Positions 42,862 to 52,616 of a stretch of DNA of 64,000 bases are shown piece by piece. The translations under genes and the position numbers were made by a program. Each line of letters begins with the position of its first letter. Position 1 is the stretch's first letter. The DNA lies in the NCBI GenBank assembly GCA_963779515.1, contig CAVZYN010000009.1:248001-312000 (forward strand), written 5' to 3'. A model generated the notes under the pieces. It saw only the letters and a program-made list of their open reading frames with translations, ran no database searches and was not told the DNA's origin. This DNA is from CAVZYN01 sp963779515. Lineage in GTDB: Bacteria; Pseudomonadota; Alphaproteobacteria; Rhizobiales; Hyphomicrobiaceae.

Positions 42862-43397
42862 TTGAGGCCAAGCCGAACGGCCTCTTTCCGCGCCCAGTCC
42901 AACTCATCGTCCGATTTTGGCTGGCGAATTCGCCTGGCCAGGAATGCGGAGGGGGGCAACTCTTCGCCCATCGCAGCTACCTCCCATCCATAATCGTGGG
43001 ATAGGTCACTGATCGAAGCGGCGGTGTGCTTCTCCGCAATCTCTCTTGTCCACCAATCGATCAACGCAAGCTCGAGCATTGAAAAGAGTGATGTGTCCGC
43101 AGGCTGATGGGAGCGATAACGAATTGTGCTGTAGGCGTGTGCAGGTTCGACAAACGGTTCAATAAGGCCGGCATCCTCAAGCTCAGCGCATACTTCTTTC
43201 AAGTGTTTGGACCGGGGCCCGAATTTGTCCCGAACAAACTGCTCACCGGTAATAGGACTACCGTGAGCTTCGAACGCACGCGCCTCAGAGAACCACAGTG
43301 CCTTGTTGAGCTTTGTGGACCCGAATCCGTCGATGTGGCTTGTCCTCCAGATAATGTAGAGGACGAGCGCTTTGAATTTGTCTTTGTTGAATTCCAT
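42858..43397 (-). CDS. Panacea-domain (DUF4065, SocA-like) antitoxin
   Basis: The 179-residue protein has the DUF4065/SocA signature: LVLYIIWRTSHIDGFGSTKL followed by NKALWFSEARAFEAHGSPIT and KFGPRSKHL. SocA in Caulobacter is a ClpXP proteolysis adaptor that neutralises SocB, and PanA proteins neutralise diverse toxins. It is the first gene of the pair, has more relaxed base composition than its neighbours and lies inside the repeat-bounded insert, suggesting recent acquisition. Confidence 0.85.
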   Translation of the reverse strand: MEFNKDKFKALVLYIIWRTSHIDGFGSTKLNKALWFSEARAFEAHGSPITGEQFVRDKFGPRSKHLKEVCAELEDAGLIEPFVEPAHAYSTIRYRSHQPADTSLFSMLELALIDWWTREIAEKHTAASISDLSHDYGWEVAAMGEELPPSAFLARRIRQPKSDDELDWARKEAVRLGLK

Positions 43398-43497
43398 GTT
43401 TTGATACTAACAGATTTCCATTGACTCGACTAGGGCGATGTGAATTGCCGGAGCAACGGAATCGAGCGCAATACTCAGCCGCGCGGCATCGCTGGCC

Positions 43498-43620
43498 GCT
43501 ATTTGATGGCCTGGGGATTGATCGGCGATCCGGTGCCGCCGGTGATCACGAGGGGCGGCGCGACGAACATGAATTCGTAGACTTTGTCCTTGGCGCAGTC
43601 TTCGGCCAGTTCCTTGACGT
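43498..43620. repeat. 123-bp direct repeat forming the 3' end of the cyclase gene
   Basis: This copy is part of the cyclase gene and differs from 42402-42524 at three positions. It includes the cyclase stop codon (TAG on the minus strand at 43501-43499). Confidence 0.92.
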
Positions 43621-44456
43621 AAAGAATTTCCGCCATTGCGAGGCCCATCGCCGGGATCACGACCCAGTGCCAGGGCTGGCTGACGTCGGTGGTTTCGTTT
43701 GGCCGGACCTCGACACCCCATGTGTCCGAGCAGATGGCGGCGATTTCTTTCTCGTGGCACCAATAGCAATTCTCGAATTTCACGCCGGGGGCGTCTCCAC
43801 CGGCATAGCGGCCCCACTCGCCCTTCTTGAGGCAGCGCTCCATGTGACCGGTGCGGAGGATAACGAAGTCGCCACGCTGAATCTCGACGCCTTGTGCCTT
43901 GGCGCAGGCGTCCAAGTCATCGTTTGAAATGCCGTAGCCATCGGGCAAACTCTCTTTTTTCTTGAAGCGCGCGATGTCGAGGAGAACGCCGCGGCCCACC
44001 ATCTTGTCGCGCGTATGCTCGATGCCGAGCTTTTGTACGCCGCCGCTGTCGACCAGCGCCGCGTCAAAACCGTTGTACATTTTGTCGTCGAGAAAGATGT
44101 GGCCGAGGCTGTCCCAGTGCGTGCCGCCCTGCACGCAGAGCGACAGCGTGTCATCGGAATAGCGGAGCTTCATATCCTTGTCGAAGCGGCCGGCGACGGC
44201 ATCGGTGCCGGTCGCGATCATCTGGTGGATGGGATTGATAGCGGCCGCCCCAGGCCTTCTGCTGCGGGCCATTCTGATCGAGCGGGATACCCATGCCGAA
44301 GACGCGGCCCTTCTTGACGAGCTTGCTTGCCGCGACGATCTCTTTCCCGGTCACATAGTTGAGCGTGCCGATGCGGTCATCCTTGCCCCATTTGCCCCAG
44401 TTCGAGAGCTTTTTTGCAGCCTCGCGAACGGCCTTTTCGCTGACCTTCAGATCCAT
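43499..44456 (-). pseudogene. Cyclase-family hydrolase (kynurenine formamidase/isatin hydrolase-like), frameshifted
   Basis: The N-terminal frame from 44456 (MDLKVSEKAVREAAKKLSNW) runs to DQNGPQQKAWGGR. After one extra base near 44253 a second frame continues INPIHQMIATGTDAVAG. It contains the metal-binding motif GGTHWDSLGH of the cyclase family (PF04199), and the downstream RTGHMER and W-H-W segments are intact. Family enzymes hydrolyse cyclic amides or formyl groups, for example kynurenine formamidase and isatin hydrolase. It is divergent from the molybdenum hydroxylase genes. Confidence 0.83.
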
Positions 44457-44591
44457 TCCCGTCTCCTCACCTGTATATCGAGTAGCGCTTGTCCGTGGCT
44501 TGCGCTCCGGCGCTTTATTGCGCAATCGTTCATAAGCGGTGGCGGCGCGTCAATCGGATTTACTCCGGCGGGTCGCATAGGAGATCAGCAG

Positions 44592-45075
44592 ATGACGGCA
44601 AGGTTTGTGTTCGAGGTGAATGGCCGTCGGTCGCGACGTGGCGGCGGGCGAGGACGTGCCGCTGCTGCACGTGTTGCGCAACGAGCTTGGTCTCACCGGA
44701 ACGCGCTTTGGATGCGGCACCGAAAACTGCGGCGCGTGTCTTGTGCTGGTCGACGGCAAGGCGGCCTATGCGTGCACCTTGCAAGCCACCAGCGCCGCAG
44801 GCTGCAAGATCACGACAATCGAGGGCTTGGGCACGCCTGAGCAGCCGCACGCGATCCAGCGCGCGTTTCTCGAGGAGCAGGCCGGCCAATGCGGCTACTG
44901 TCTCTCCGGCATCATGATCTCGACCAAGGCGCTGCTGGACGCGATACCCAATCCGACGCGCGCGGAGATCGCGGCGGCACTCGACAAGACCCTCTGCCGG
45001 TGTGGTGCGCATCTGCGCATCATCCGCGCGGTCGAACGCGCCGCCGAGTTGTTGGCGACAGAGGCCCGGGCATGA
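44592..45075 (+). pseudogene. [2Fe-2S] small subunit of a molybdenum hydroxylase, frameshifted near the start
   Basis: The ATG at 44592 begins MTARFVFEVNGRRS. After one extra base near 44630 the main frame continues DVAAGEDVPLLHVLRNELGL with the plant-type cluster GCGTENCGACLVLVDGKAAY and the second cluster CGYCLSG with CRCGAH. This is the small electron-transfer subunit of isoquinoline 1-oxidoreductase or nicotinate dehydrogenase-like enzymes. It overlaps the large subunit start by four bases. Confidence 0.87.
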
Positions 45076-47192
45076 TTCCAAATGCGCTGCCGCAAAGTCT
45101 CATCGACAATCCCCGCCTCGGTCAGTGGATCGGTTTTGAGGCGCCGGGCACAGTTCGGCTGTCGACCGGAAAGGTCGAGATCGGCCAAGGCGTGCTGACG
45201 GCGCTTGCGCAGATTGCCGCCGAGGAACTGGATATCGCGCCGTCGCGTTTGCGCATCGTCTCGGGCAATACCGGGCAGTCGCCGGCCGAGGGCTATACGG
45301 CGGGCAGCTTCTCGATCGAAGTTGGTGGCGGTTCCGTACGGCTTGCGGCGGCGGAAGCACGTCTGGCGGCGTTGGAGCGTGCTGCCCAAAAGCTCGGCGC
45401 CGATGTCGCCGAATTGAGCGTTGCCGATGGGGCTATTTTGCGCAAAGGCCAGGCAACGGGCCTCGACTACTGGGCAATCGCAACGGACCTCGACTTCAGT
45501 GTCAAGGTCACGGGTCGCGCACCGGTCAAGCGCCGTGCCGACTACAAGATTGTCGGCAAAAGCCTGCCGCGCATCGACTTGGCGGAAAAAATTCACGGCC
45601 GCGGTTTCATCCACGATATGGCGCCCGCGGGTGTTGTGCATGCGCGCGTGCTGCATCAGCCGTGGCCAGGAGCTATTTCATCCAAACTCGACGCCGCCGA
45701 CGTGGCAAAGGCGGCGCGTGGCGTCGTCGAGATCGTGCAACGGCATCACTTCGTCGCCGTGGTTGGGCGCGATGAGGCCGCCGTGGTGCGTGCCCACGCG
45801 GCGGCAGAGCGGCGCATCGCCTGGAGCGGCGCGCGGCGCGAACCCAATAGTCAGCCGGAACTGCTGCGCTCGCTCCCGACGATAGACCGCACCATTGAAC
45901 ATCCCGGCAAGGCGGCAGCAGCAAAGGCCGTTCGCCGTCATGACGCCGTCTACACCAAGCCCTACATCGCGCACGCCTCGATCGCGCCGTCTTGCGGGCT
46001 GGCGCGGTTCGAGGCCGGCAAGCTGACAGTGTGGACGCATTCGCAGGGCGTCGTTCCGTTGCGTGGCGCCATGGCGCGCGGCCTGAAGATGGAGCCGGGC
46101 GATATCACCGTCATCCACGCACACGGTGCGGGCTGCTATGGCCATAACGGTGCAGACGATGCGGCATTCGATGCGGCGGTCATCGCCTGCGCGCGTCCCG
46201 GCGAGACCATCCGCGTGTTGTGGACACGCCATGATGAGTTGGCCGCTTCACCGCTCGGCAGTGCCATGGTCGTGAAGATTTCCGCAGGCCTCGACGCCGA
46301 CGGCCGTCCGACCGATTGGACGAACGAGTTATGGAGCGGTCCGCACGGCCAGCGCCCGGGCGCCAGTGGCAACATCAATATCCTCTCGGCGTTCGCGCTG
46401 CCCGATCAGCCGGAACTGAAAGTGGCGCAGGACGTGCCCGACGCGTCGGGTGGCGGTGGCGTACGCAATGCGATCCTGCTCTACGATCTGCCGCCGCAAA
46501 GGATCATCCACCATATGATCCCGGATATGCCGCTGCGGGTATCGTCCATGCGCGGTCTCGGCGCGTTCGCGAATATTACCGCGCTCGAAAGCTTCGTCGA
46601 CGAGTTGGCGGAAATCGGCGGCGTCGACCCGGTTAAGTATCGACTGAATATGACGTCGGATCCGCGCATTCGCCGCGTCATCGAGCGGGCGGCGAGCATG
46701 GCGCAATGGCGGGAGCGAGGGCCGGCGGGCACCGGCAAGGGGCGGGGGTTTGCCTTCAGCCGGTACAAGAACCGCGCCGGCTATTTGGCACTCGCCGTCG
46801 ACGTCGAGGTCGCCGAGAAGGTCCGTTTCGTCAAAGGCTGGTGCGCGGTCGATGCGGGGCTTGTCATTAATCCGGATGGATTACGCAGTCAGGTCGAAGG
46901 CGGCATCCTGCAGGCCGCAAGTTGGGCGTTGAAGGAAGCATTTCAGCCGCCCGAGGCTGGTGACGCAATGACGTGGGACAACTATCCGATCCTGACATTT
47001 TCGGAGCTGCCGGAACTGGAGATTGAGCTGGTGGACGGCGGCGACAATCCGGCGCTGGGCGTGGGGGAAGTGGCGCATGGACCGACAGGAGCCGCGCTGG
47101 CCAATGCCGTCGCGCATGCGTTGGGTCTCAGGATTCGTAATTTGCCGCTGACGCGCGAGCGCATCGCGGCGGCGGCGCTGGCGGCGCCATGA
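45072..47192 (+). CDS. Molybdopterin-binding large subunit, isoquinoline 1-oxidoreductase/nicotinate dehydrogenase-like
   Basis: The 706-residue protein is the molybdenum-cofactor subunit of a xanthine-oxidase-family hydroxylase. It begins with a GTVRLSTGKVEIGQGVLTAL segment as in isoquinoline oxidoreductase beta subunits, contains YTKPYIAHASIAPSCGLARF, and ends with the catalytic glutamate motif GVGEVAHGPTGAALANAV. It has no twin-arginine signal. Such enzymes hydroxylate N-heterocycles using water. The substrate is not certain; the nearby flavin monooxygenase supports a pyridine-like compound. Confidence 0.88.
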   Translation: MIPNALPQSLIDNPRLGQWIGFEAPGTVRLSTGKVEIGQGVLTALAQIAAEELDIAPSRLRIVSGNTGQSPAEGYTAGSFSIEVGGGSVRLAAAEARLAALERAAQKLGADVAELSVADGAILRKGQATGLDYWAIATDLDFSVKVTGRAPVKRRADYKIVGKSLPRIDLAEKIHGRGFIHDMAPAGVVHARVLHQPWPGAISSKLDAADVAKAARGVVEIVQRHHFVAVVGRDEAAVVRAHAAAERRIAWSGARREPNSQPELLRSLPTIDRTIEHPGKAAAAKAVRRHDAVYTKPYIAHASIAPSCGLARFEAGKLTVWTHSQGVVPLRGAMARGLKMEPGDITVIHAHGAGCYGHNGADDAAFDAAVIACARPGETIRVLWTRHDELAASPLGSAMVVKISAGLDADGRPTDWTNELWSGPHGQRPGASGNINILSAFALPDQPELKVAQDVPDASGGGGVRNAILLYDLPPQRIIHHMIPDMPLRVSSMRGLGAFANITALESFVDELAEIGGVDPVKYRLNMTSDPRIRRVIERAASMAQWRERGPAGTGKGRGFAFSRYKNRAGYLALAVDVEVAEKVRFVKGWCAVDAGLVINPDGLRSQVEGGILQAASWALKEAFQPPEAGDAMTWDNYPILTFSELPELEIELVDGGDNPALGVGEVAHGPTGAALANAVAHALGLRIRNLPLTRERIAAAALAAP

Positions 47193-47202
47193 TCGGGCGA
47201 GG

Positions 47203-48431
47203 ATGACGATGGACGAGCAACGCCGCGCCATCATTATCGGCGGGTCTTTGGGTGGGCTCTTTGCGGCCCATTTCCTTCATCGCGCGGGTTGGCGCACCGA
47301 CATCTATGAGCGAACACCGACGCCGCTGACGGGACGCGGCGCGGGGCTCGTCACGCATCCCGAGATCGCGAGCGCCCTTGACGGCGATCGGCATCGATCC
47401 GTCGCGCAATCTCGGCGTCCTGCTCGAAAAGCGCGTTGTCGTGGACCAGCAGGATCGCGAGATCGCGGCGCGTGAGCATCCGCAGATTGCGACGTCGTGG
47501 AACCGTCTGTTCGAAATGCTGCACGGCGCGTATCCCGTCCGCTACCTATCACCTCGGCAAGGATCTCGCCGGAGTCGAACAGACGGCGGGCGGCGTGACG
47601 GCGCGGTTCGCCGACGGCACCGTGGAGACGGCGGATCTGCTCGTCGGCGCTGACGGTTTCCGCTCGGCGGTGCGCGCGCTGCTGTTGCCCGATGTTCTGC
47701 CGCAGTACGCAGGTTACATCGCCTGGCGCGGCATGGCGCCCGAAACCCTCTTCAGGGAGCCTGCGGATCAGCATCGCTTCGATCTCTTCACGTTCACGCT
47801 GCCGCCGGGCGAGCAGATGCTCGGCTATCCTGTCGCCGGCGTGAACAACGACATGCGGCGCGGGCATCGGTCGTATAATTTCGTCTGGTATCTGCCGGCG
47901 GACGAGGCGCGGGACGTGCCGCGACTGCTGACCGACCGAAACGGCCATACGCACACACTGTCGATCCCGCCGCCCTTGATCGCGCCCGATGTCGTGAGCG
48001 AGATGCGTGCCCATGCCAGCAAGGTGCTGTCGCCGTGGTTCCAGCGCGTGGTCAACATCATCGAGCAGCCATTCCTGCAGCCGATCTATGATCTGACGTC
48101 GCCGCGCATGGCGTTCGGGCGCATCGCGCTGGTGGGGGACGCCGCCTTCGTGATCCGGCCGCATGTGGGCGCGGGCGTGGTCAAGGCAGCGGAAGATGCG
48201 GCAGCACTGGCGCGGGTGCTCGGGATGGGTGGTGATATCGCGGCGAGGCTCGAGGCCTACTCCACCGAGCGCTCAATCGTCGGCAATCGCATCGTCGAGC
48301 AGGCGCGGCGGCTCGGCTGCTACCTGAAGCATTCGTTCGCGACAGATGCGGAGCGCCGCTATGCCGAGGAGCGCGGCGCACCGATGACGGTGTTGAAGGA
48401 AACAGGATCGCTGGCGTTCATGCGCGCGTGA
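47203..48431 (+). pseudogene. FAD-dependent aromatic/pyridine monooxygenase, two frameshifts
   Basis: Three frames join to a 408-residue p-hydroxybenzoate hydroxylase-fold protein. The first has RAIIIGGSLGGLFAAHFLHR, the second begins LTAIGIDPSRNLGVLLEKRV, and the third has ADLLVGADGFRSAVR, YAGYIAWRG and IALVGDAAFVIRPHVGAG. The breaks are one extra base near 47379 (in CCC) and one near 47545. Its order of motifs, GDAAxxxRPHxxAG and YAGYxxWRG, resembles 2,6-dihydroxypyridine 3-monooxygenase. It lies 11-17 bases after the molybdenum hydroxylase. A perfect hairpin (GACACGC/GCGTGTC) at 48430-48447 overlaps its stop. Confidence 0.83.
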
Positions 48432-48614
48432 CACGCGGGGGCGTGTCGCCGACGGCGGACGGCCGATCCTGCGCCTAAACCCCGGACGAACAGGGCGCCG
48501 CCGAACCGAAATCTGCGACCCATTTTTTGTGCGATGGGAGCCCATCGCCGATTCCACCAAAAAACATGCCGTCATGCCGAATTTCTGATCTCGCTCCGCA
48601 ACCGTGGGCGGGCT

Positions 48615-51362
48615 TTACCCGCCTGTCGCGCCTGGTGTCGCGGCAACGGCCGGCTTGGCGAAGATGAGTTTTTGATAGACGAGGCCGATGCCCATCAGCA
48701 CCAAGCCAAGCACGATGAAGGAGAGCGCGCGCCAGAGTCCCGTGATGCCCGAGAGATCGAACAGGAAGACCTTGACGACGGAGAGCACGATCAGCGCGGC
48801 GGATGCGAGCCGCGCCTCGAGCGAGCCGCGCATGAGGCCATAGCCGAGGAACGCGAGGCCGAGCGCGAGCCACGCCGCGGAGTAAGACCAGATCTCGGGC
48901 GCGAAGGTGCGGCGGAAGAAGCCGATGCGTTCGCCTTGGAAGGCGTGGCGCACTTCGAGCGTCACGTATCCAAAGAGCAGCGTCAATGCGAGGATGGCGA
49001 GGCCTGTCACGTACCAGTTGGGACGCACGCCGCGGGCCGCGCGCGCGGCGATCGCCGCGACCGCGCCCGGCAATAGATAGGCCGGGATCAATGTCGAGAA
49101 AACCGTTCGCCCGCCGACCGGATCGTTGGCAAACAGCGGGTTCTCGATGATGCCGAGGCCGACCAGCGTGAAGGCTGCCGCACCCACCCCTGCGATCAAC
49201 GATGCCGCGCGAAAAATCGGATTGCCGCGCATCAGATCGAGCTTCGAGAGCACGTAGGAGAACCCGAGCGATGTGGTTGCAAAGAGCCCCATCTCGACAT
49301 GTCCGCTGACGGGTTTCAGAATATCGCCGCCGTTCATTGCGTGACGGATTTGGAAGAATGCGAGAAGTGCTGCGAACAGGACGCCGAGCGCATCGCACAT
49401 GCGGGAGGCTAGATCTTCGTACTCACGTTTCAAGATGTAACCGGCGCCGAGAAAGGCCGCCGCTGGCGCGCCATACCCAAGCAACAGCCAGTTGAAAATC
49501 GGCCAGGTGCCGACGTCCGCGCCCATGATGCGCGGATCCCACGCGAGGCGCCCGAGAACGATGAAGCCGATCGCGGCAACCACGTAGCGCAGCAGGGGGA
49601 TCTTGTCGATGATCGCGAATAGCGCGGTGGTGGCGGCGGTGACGGCGAACGCGACGGTGAGATAGCCGCGGTCGAGCGAGAACGTGAAAGCAAGCGCCAT
49701 GGCGGCGGTGACGCCGGCTGCGAAGGCGCCACAGGCGAGCTTGGTTGTTTCCGTCTTGTTTGCCGCGCCGACATTGTCGAAGCGGTCGGCGATCAGATAG
49801 AGCAGTGCCGCAAGGATAACTGCGATGAATCCAAACGACAGCGAGCGATCGAACTGGGTGACGCGCAGGTAAGTGACAATCAAAACCAGCAGCGGCGTTG
49901 CGATCGCGCCGAGCGCATAGAGCGCGGCGGCCGGCAGCGGCAACGTTCGCCGTTGCCAGAGAATGAAGGCCGAGACGGCGAGCACCGCGAGTGACAACAG
50001 CGCCACAAAGATAAGATAACTCGTAACGCTCTCCGGCAGGCGCATGATGTCGCCGACCTGCGGCCACAGCAATTGCCGATCGATCGGTGCGCGCAGCCCT
50101 GGCCACGCTGACGCAGCGGCGAGCGCGACAAGGCCAGCGATGCACGATGCGACCGCGGCAGGCGACGATCGATAGGCCGTGAAGAGCAACAGCGCGACAC
50201 TTGCAACCACGAACAATGTCCATCCCGCACTGTCGAACCGCGCGGCAAACAGCATCATCGCGGAGACGACGCCGAGGGCCGCAAGTGCTGCAGACGCGAT
50301 CCAATCGGGTGAGGACTCGCGATCCGGGCGGCCCAGATGTGGCTCGATCGCCATGAAAAGTGCGGCGAGGCCGAGCTGCACGAGGCCATGCGCATAAGCT
50401 GCAAGCGTATCGGCCGATCCGATACGAGCAAGAATAGGCAGCATGGGCAACGTCCACACCACCGCGCCAGCGACGACGCAGGCAGCCAGCCATAACCAGC
50501 GGCGCGTGCGCGCAAGCCAATAGGCGGCCGCCGAGACGACGGCGAGATAGATCACCAATGGCCAAAGTTGCGGCTTGTCGGATGCGACCAGCATCGGCGT
50601 GATGAGCGCGCCTGCAAGCCCAAGCCCCGCAAGTGCGGGACCATGCAGCGCGGCGGCAAACATGGTCGCGATGCCTGTTATCCCGAGCAGTACGAACGCG
50701 GTGCCGCTGCCGATAAAATCGTAGAGCGCGTGCGCCGCGTAGATCGTCGCAAACGCCGCGACGGTACCGGCGGCGGTGAGAATGCTCGGGATGTGCGCCG
50801 AGGGCACGCCTTGGATGTCGAGCGCTGTCTCGGTACGGCGAAGCCATTCGGCGCCGCCGATCAACGCCGCCGACAACAGTGCTGCAAGGGTAATGCGCAT
50901 GCCCGGACCGAACACACCTTGCTCGATGGAGTACTTGACCAGCAACAGCGCACCGAGCGCCAACGCGAGGCCGCCGACCCAGACGGCCCAACGTGTGCCG
51001 AGACGCTCCTCCAGCGAAGGCGTCGTCGCGGCATGGGGGGCGCCGCTTTCGTACGAGATGGGCGGTGTGGTGGAACCTGATGCCACAGCGGCGGCACGCG
51101 CCGCGGCGGACGTTGGTTGCGAGGCTGCGGAGTCTGCGTCATCCGCGACGGCCGCTTCCTTGACTGCGGTTTCGACATTCGCGCGTGTCGGCTGCGGTGT
51201 CGTTGGCGGCTTTGGCCATGGGCTGGCACCCATCTCCATTTGCAGCGCCTCGATCTCGGCGCGCGCCTGCTTCAGTTCCGCCTCCGCGGAGCTCATCCGC
51301 TTCCGTAGCGCCAACGCCATCAGGAACCCGATGAACCCCAAAATGAGAAGGATGAAATCCAT
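48615..51362 (-). CDS. DUF2339 large integral membrane protein
   Basis: The 915-residue protein begins with a short helix and coiled coil (MDFILLILGFIGFLMALALR then RKRMSSAEAELKQARAEIEA), then a Pro/Ala-rich linker and more than twenty hydrophobic segments. This is the DUF2339 layout. Its function is unknown. An AAGGAG ribosome site precedes the start, and an AT-rich promoter-like region lies at about 51400-51430. Interval 48448-48614 shows no gene. Confidence 0.88.
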   Translation of the reverse strand: MDFILLILGFIGFLMALALRKRMSSAEAELKQARAEIEALQMEMGASPWPKPPTTPQPTRANVETAVKEAAVADDADSAASQPTSAAARAAAVASGSTTPPISYESGAPHAATTPSLEERLGTRWAVWVGGLALALGALLLVKYSIEQGVFGPGMRITLAALLSAALIGGAEWLRRTETALDIQGVPSAHIPSILTAAGTVAAFATIYAAHALYDFIGSGTAFVLLGITGIATMFAAALHGPALAGLGLAGALITPMLVASDKPQLWPLVIYLAVVSAAAYWLARTRRWLWLAACVVAGAVVWTLPMLPILARIGSADTLAAYAHGLVQLGLAALFMAIEPHLGRPDRESSPDWIASAALAALGVVSAMMLFAARFDSAGWTLFVVASVALLLFTAYRSSPAAVASCIAGLVALAAASAWPGLRAPIDRQLLWPQVGDIMRLPESVTSYLIFVALLSLAVLAVSAFILWQRRTLPLPAAALYALGAIATPLLVLIVTYLRVTQFDRSLSFGFIAVILAALLYLIADRFDNVGAANKTETTKLACGAFAAGVTAAMALAFTFSLDRGYLTVAFAVTAATTALFAIIDKIPLLRYVVAAIGFIVLGRLAWDPRIMGADVGTWPIFNWLLLGYGAPAAAFLGAGYILKREYEDLASRMCDALGVLFAALLAFFQIRHAMNGGDILKPVSGHVEMGLFATTSLGFSYVLSKLDLMRGNPIFRAASLIAGVGAAAFTLVGLGIIENPLFANDPVGGRTVFSTLIPAYLLPGAVAAIAARAARGVRPNWYVTGLAILALTLLFGYVTLEVRHAFQGERIGFFRRTFAPEIWSYSAAWLALGLAFLGYGLMRGSLEARLASAALIVLSVVKVFLFDLSGITGLWRALSFIVLGLVLMGIGLVYQKLIFAKPAVAATPGATGG

Positions 51363-51521
51363 GCGCCGCTCCGAGGTTGCGGTAGAAAAGAGCCGCTCCT
51401 TACACGCGTAAATATACGATGTTCAATTGTTTGTAAAGAGCCGTCGAACCCGCGCTGCGGCGTCGGTGCCTATACCGCTACAAGGAGCGCGTCAGTCGAG
51501 ATTGCCGGGCTGGATCCGGCC

Positions 51522-52160
51522 TCACCGGACGACCGGGACGCTGCGGACCTCGGCGTCACCCGCCGTTTTCAAGGTCAGGCGCAGATACGTTGCGTCCTTG
51601 ATTTTTCCGGTGGCTATCAGCGTCGCTGGTTGGTCGCCCGCGCGCGTCGCGAGATTGCGGATCTGGTAGTCCTCGGCTTTGGGACCGATCGCCTGCATAA
51701 CGACATTCTCAGGCGCGGGCGTGGTCATGGGCGCGCCTTGCGCCGTCGAAAATCGCAGTTCGAAGGCATCCGGTGCGATCAGTTTCGCTTCGACCTGCGT
51801 TGTCTGAAACCGGACCAGTGATCCGCCGCTGCTGCCTGCCACACCCGGTGCGGTCGTCCTGCCGGGAAGCAACGCCTCACGCGTATGGAAATGATCGCCA
51901 TGCATGACCATGACGCGCGCGCGATAGGCACCGGCGACATGACCGGCGGCGAACACCGAAGACGGGCTACCGGCTGCAATCGCAAGCGGGTGGATCTTTC
52001 CGTCCGAGTCGATCGCCTCGACCTTGATATCGCTGATTGGTGGTGCCTGATATCCGGCGATGCCGTCTTGACTGAAGACCAGCTCCCATAGGTCCGGTCC
52101 ATGCGCAACGATGTCGACCATTTGGCCGTGCCCCATATGGATTCCGTCGTGTTGCGGCAT
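51522..52160 (-). CDS. Hypothetical protein with a histidine-rich HGDH motif, metal-island member
   Basis: The 212-residue protein lacks a signal peptide and opens with MPQHDGIHMGHGQMVDIVAH, rich in histidine and methionine. A mid segment, YRARVMVMHGDHFHTREALL, resembles FKARLILDHGDHAHEQEIAF in the inserted domain of the RcnA-like exporter at 53217. It is followed by beta-strand-like sequence. The gene lies 21 bases downstream of the CsoR/RcnR repressor gene on the same strand. A metal-binding role is inferred. Confidence 0.6.
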   Translation of the reverse strand: MPQHDGIHMGHGQMVDIVAHGPDLWELVFSQDGIAGYQAPPISDIKVEAIDSDGKIHPLAIAAGSPSSVFAAGHVAGAYRARVMVMHGDHFHTREALLPGRTTAPGVAGSSGGSLVRFQTTQVEAKLIAPDAFELRFSTAQGAPMTTPAPENVVMQAIGPKAEDYQIRNLATRAGDQPATLIATGKIKDATYLRLTLKTAGDAEVRSVPVVR

Positions 52161-52181
52161 GCGTCATATCCTTTCCGGGGG

Positions 52182-52472
52182 TCAGAGCAACTTTGCGACC
52201 GACTTGAATTCGTCGATAAGATCCTTTGAATTTAGTGGCAGATTTCCGGCTACCTCTTCAAGACAGTGGTCGATATGATCCTGGATCAACAGGCGCTTGG
52301 CGTTGGCAACGGCGGACTCGACCGCCTGCAGTTGCTGGGCGACCTCGATACATGAGCGTCCGTCCTCGATCATGGCGACGGTCGAGCGCAAGTGCCCTTC
52401 GGCCCGCTTGAGGCGCGAGATCACCGTCTTGTGCTGCTTATGCGCTATGCGACGGTGTTTCTCGTCATCCAT
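52182..52472 (-). CDS. CsoR/RcnR-family metal-responsive repressor
   Basis: The 96-residue protein is a four-helix DUF156 repressor. Its likely metal ligands are Cys41 (RSCIEVAQQL), His66 and Cys70 (LIQDHIDHCLEEV), the C-H-C set of CsoR and InrS; His69 is adjacent. RcnR would instead have an N-terminal histidine and no Cys70. With an Ni/Co exporter as neighbour, nickel, cobalt or copper sensing are all possible. It is divergent from the GNAT and RcnA genes. Confidence 0.9.
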   Translation of the reverse strand: MDDEKHRRIAHKQHKTVISRLKRAEGHLRSTVAMIEDGRSCIEVAQQLQAVESAVANAKRLLIQDHIDHCLEEVAGNLPLNSKDLIDEFKSVAKLL

Positions 52473-52533
52473 TGGGCGTGTCCACATCGACGATCGTATT
52501 GCCATGCCGCATTCGCGCGTTCTGCTTGACAAT

Positions 52534-52550
52534 ATCCTCTCCCCCAGGAT
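52534..52550. promoter_or_regulatory. Candidate CsoR/RcnR operator
   Basis: ATCCT-CTCCCCC-AGGAT has 5-bp complementary arms around a C-tract, the general form of CsoR/RcnR operators. It lies between the repressor gene and the GNAT gene, directly after a TTGACA (52526-52531). Confidence 0.5.
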
Positions 52551-52616
52551 TGGATAATGCATCTCTCCGCCGGGAGCAAGGCACCGAGCCGATCGACCGC
52601 TGGACCCTGAGGCGTC

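Noticed and set aside
48430..48447. Perfect GACACGC/GCGTGTC hairpin at the flavin monooxygenase stop as a terminator
   Set aside because: No T-run follows, so an intrinsic terminator cannot be claimed.
49423..50991. 522-codon minus-strand frame inside the DUF2339 gene
   Set aside because: Alternative frame of the same GC-rich gene; Arg-rich and without membrane segments.
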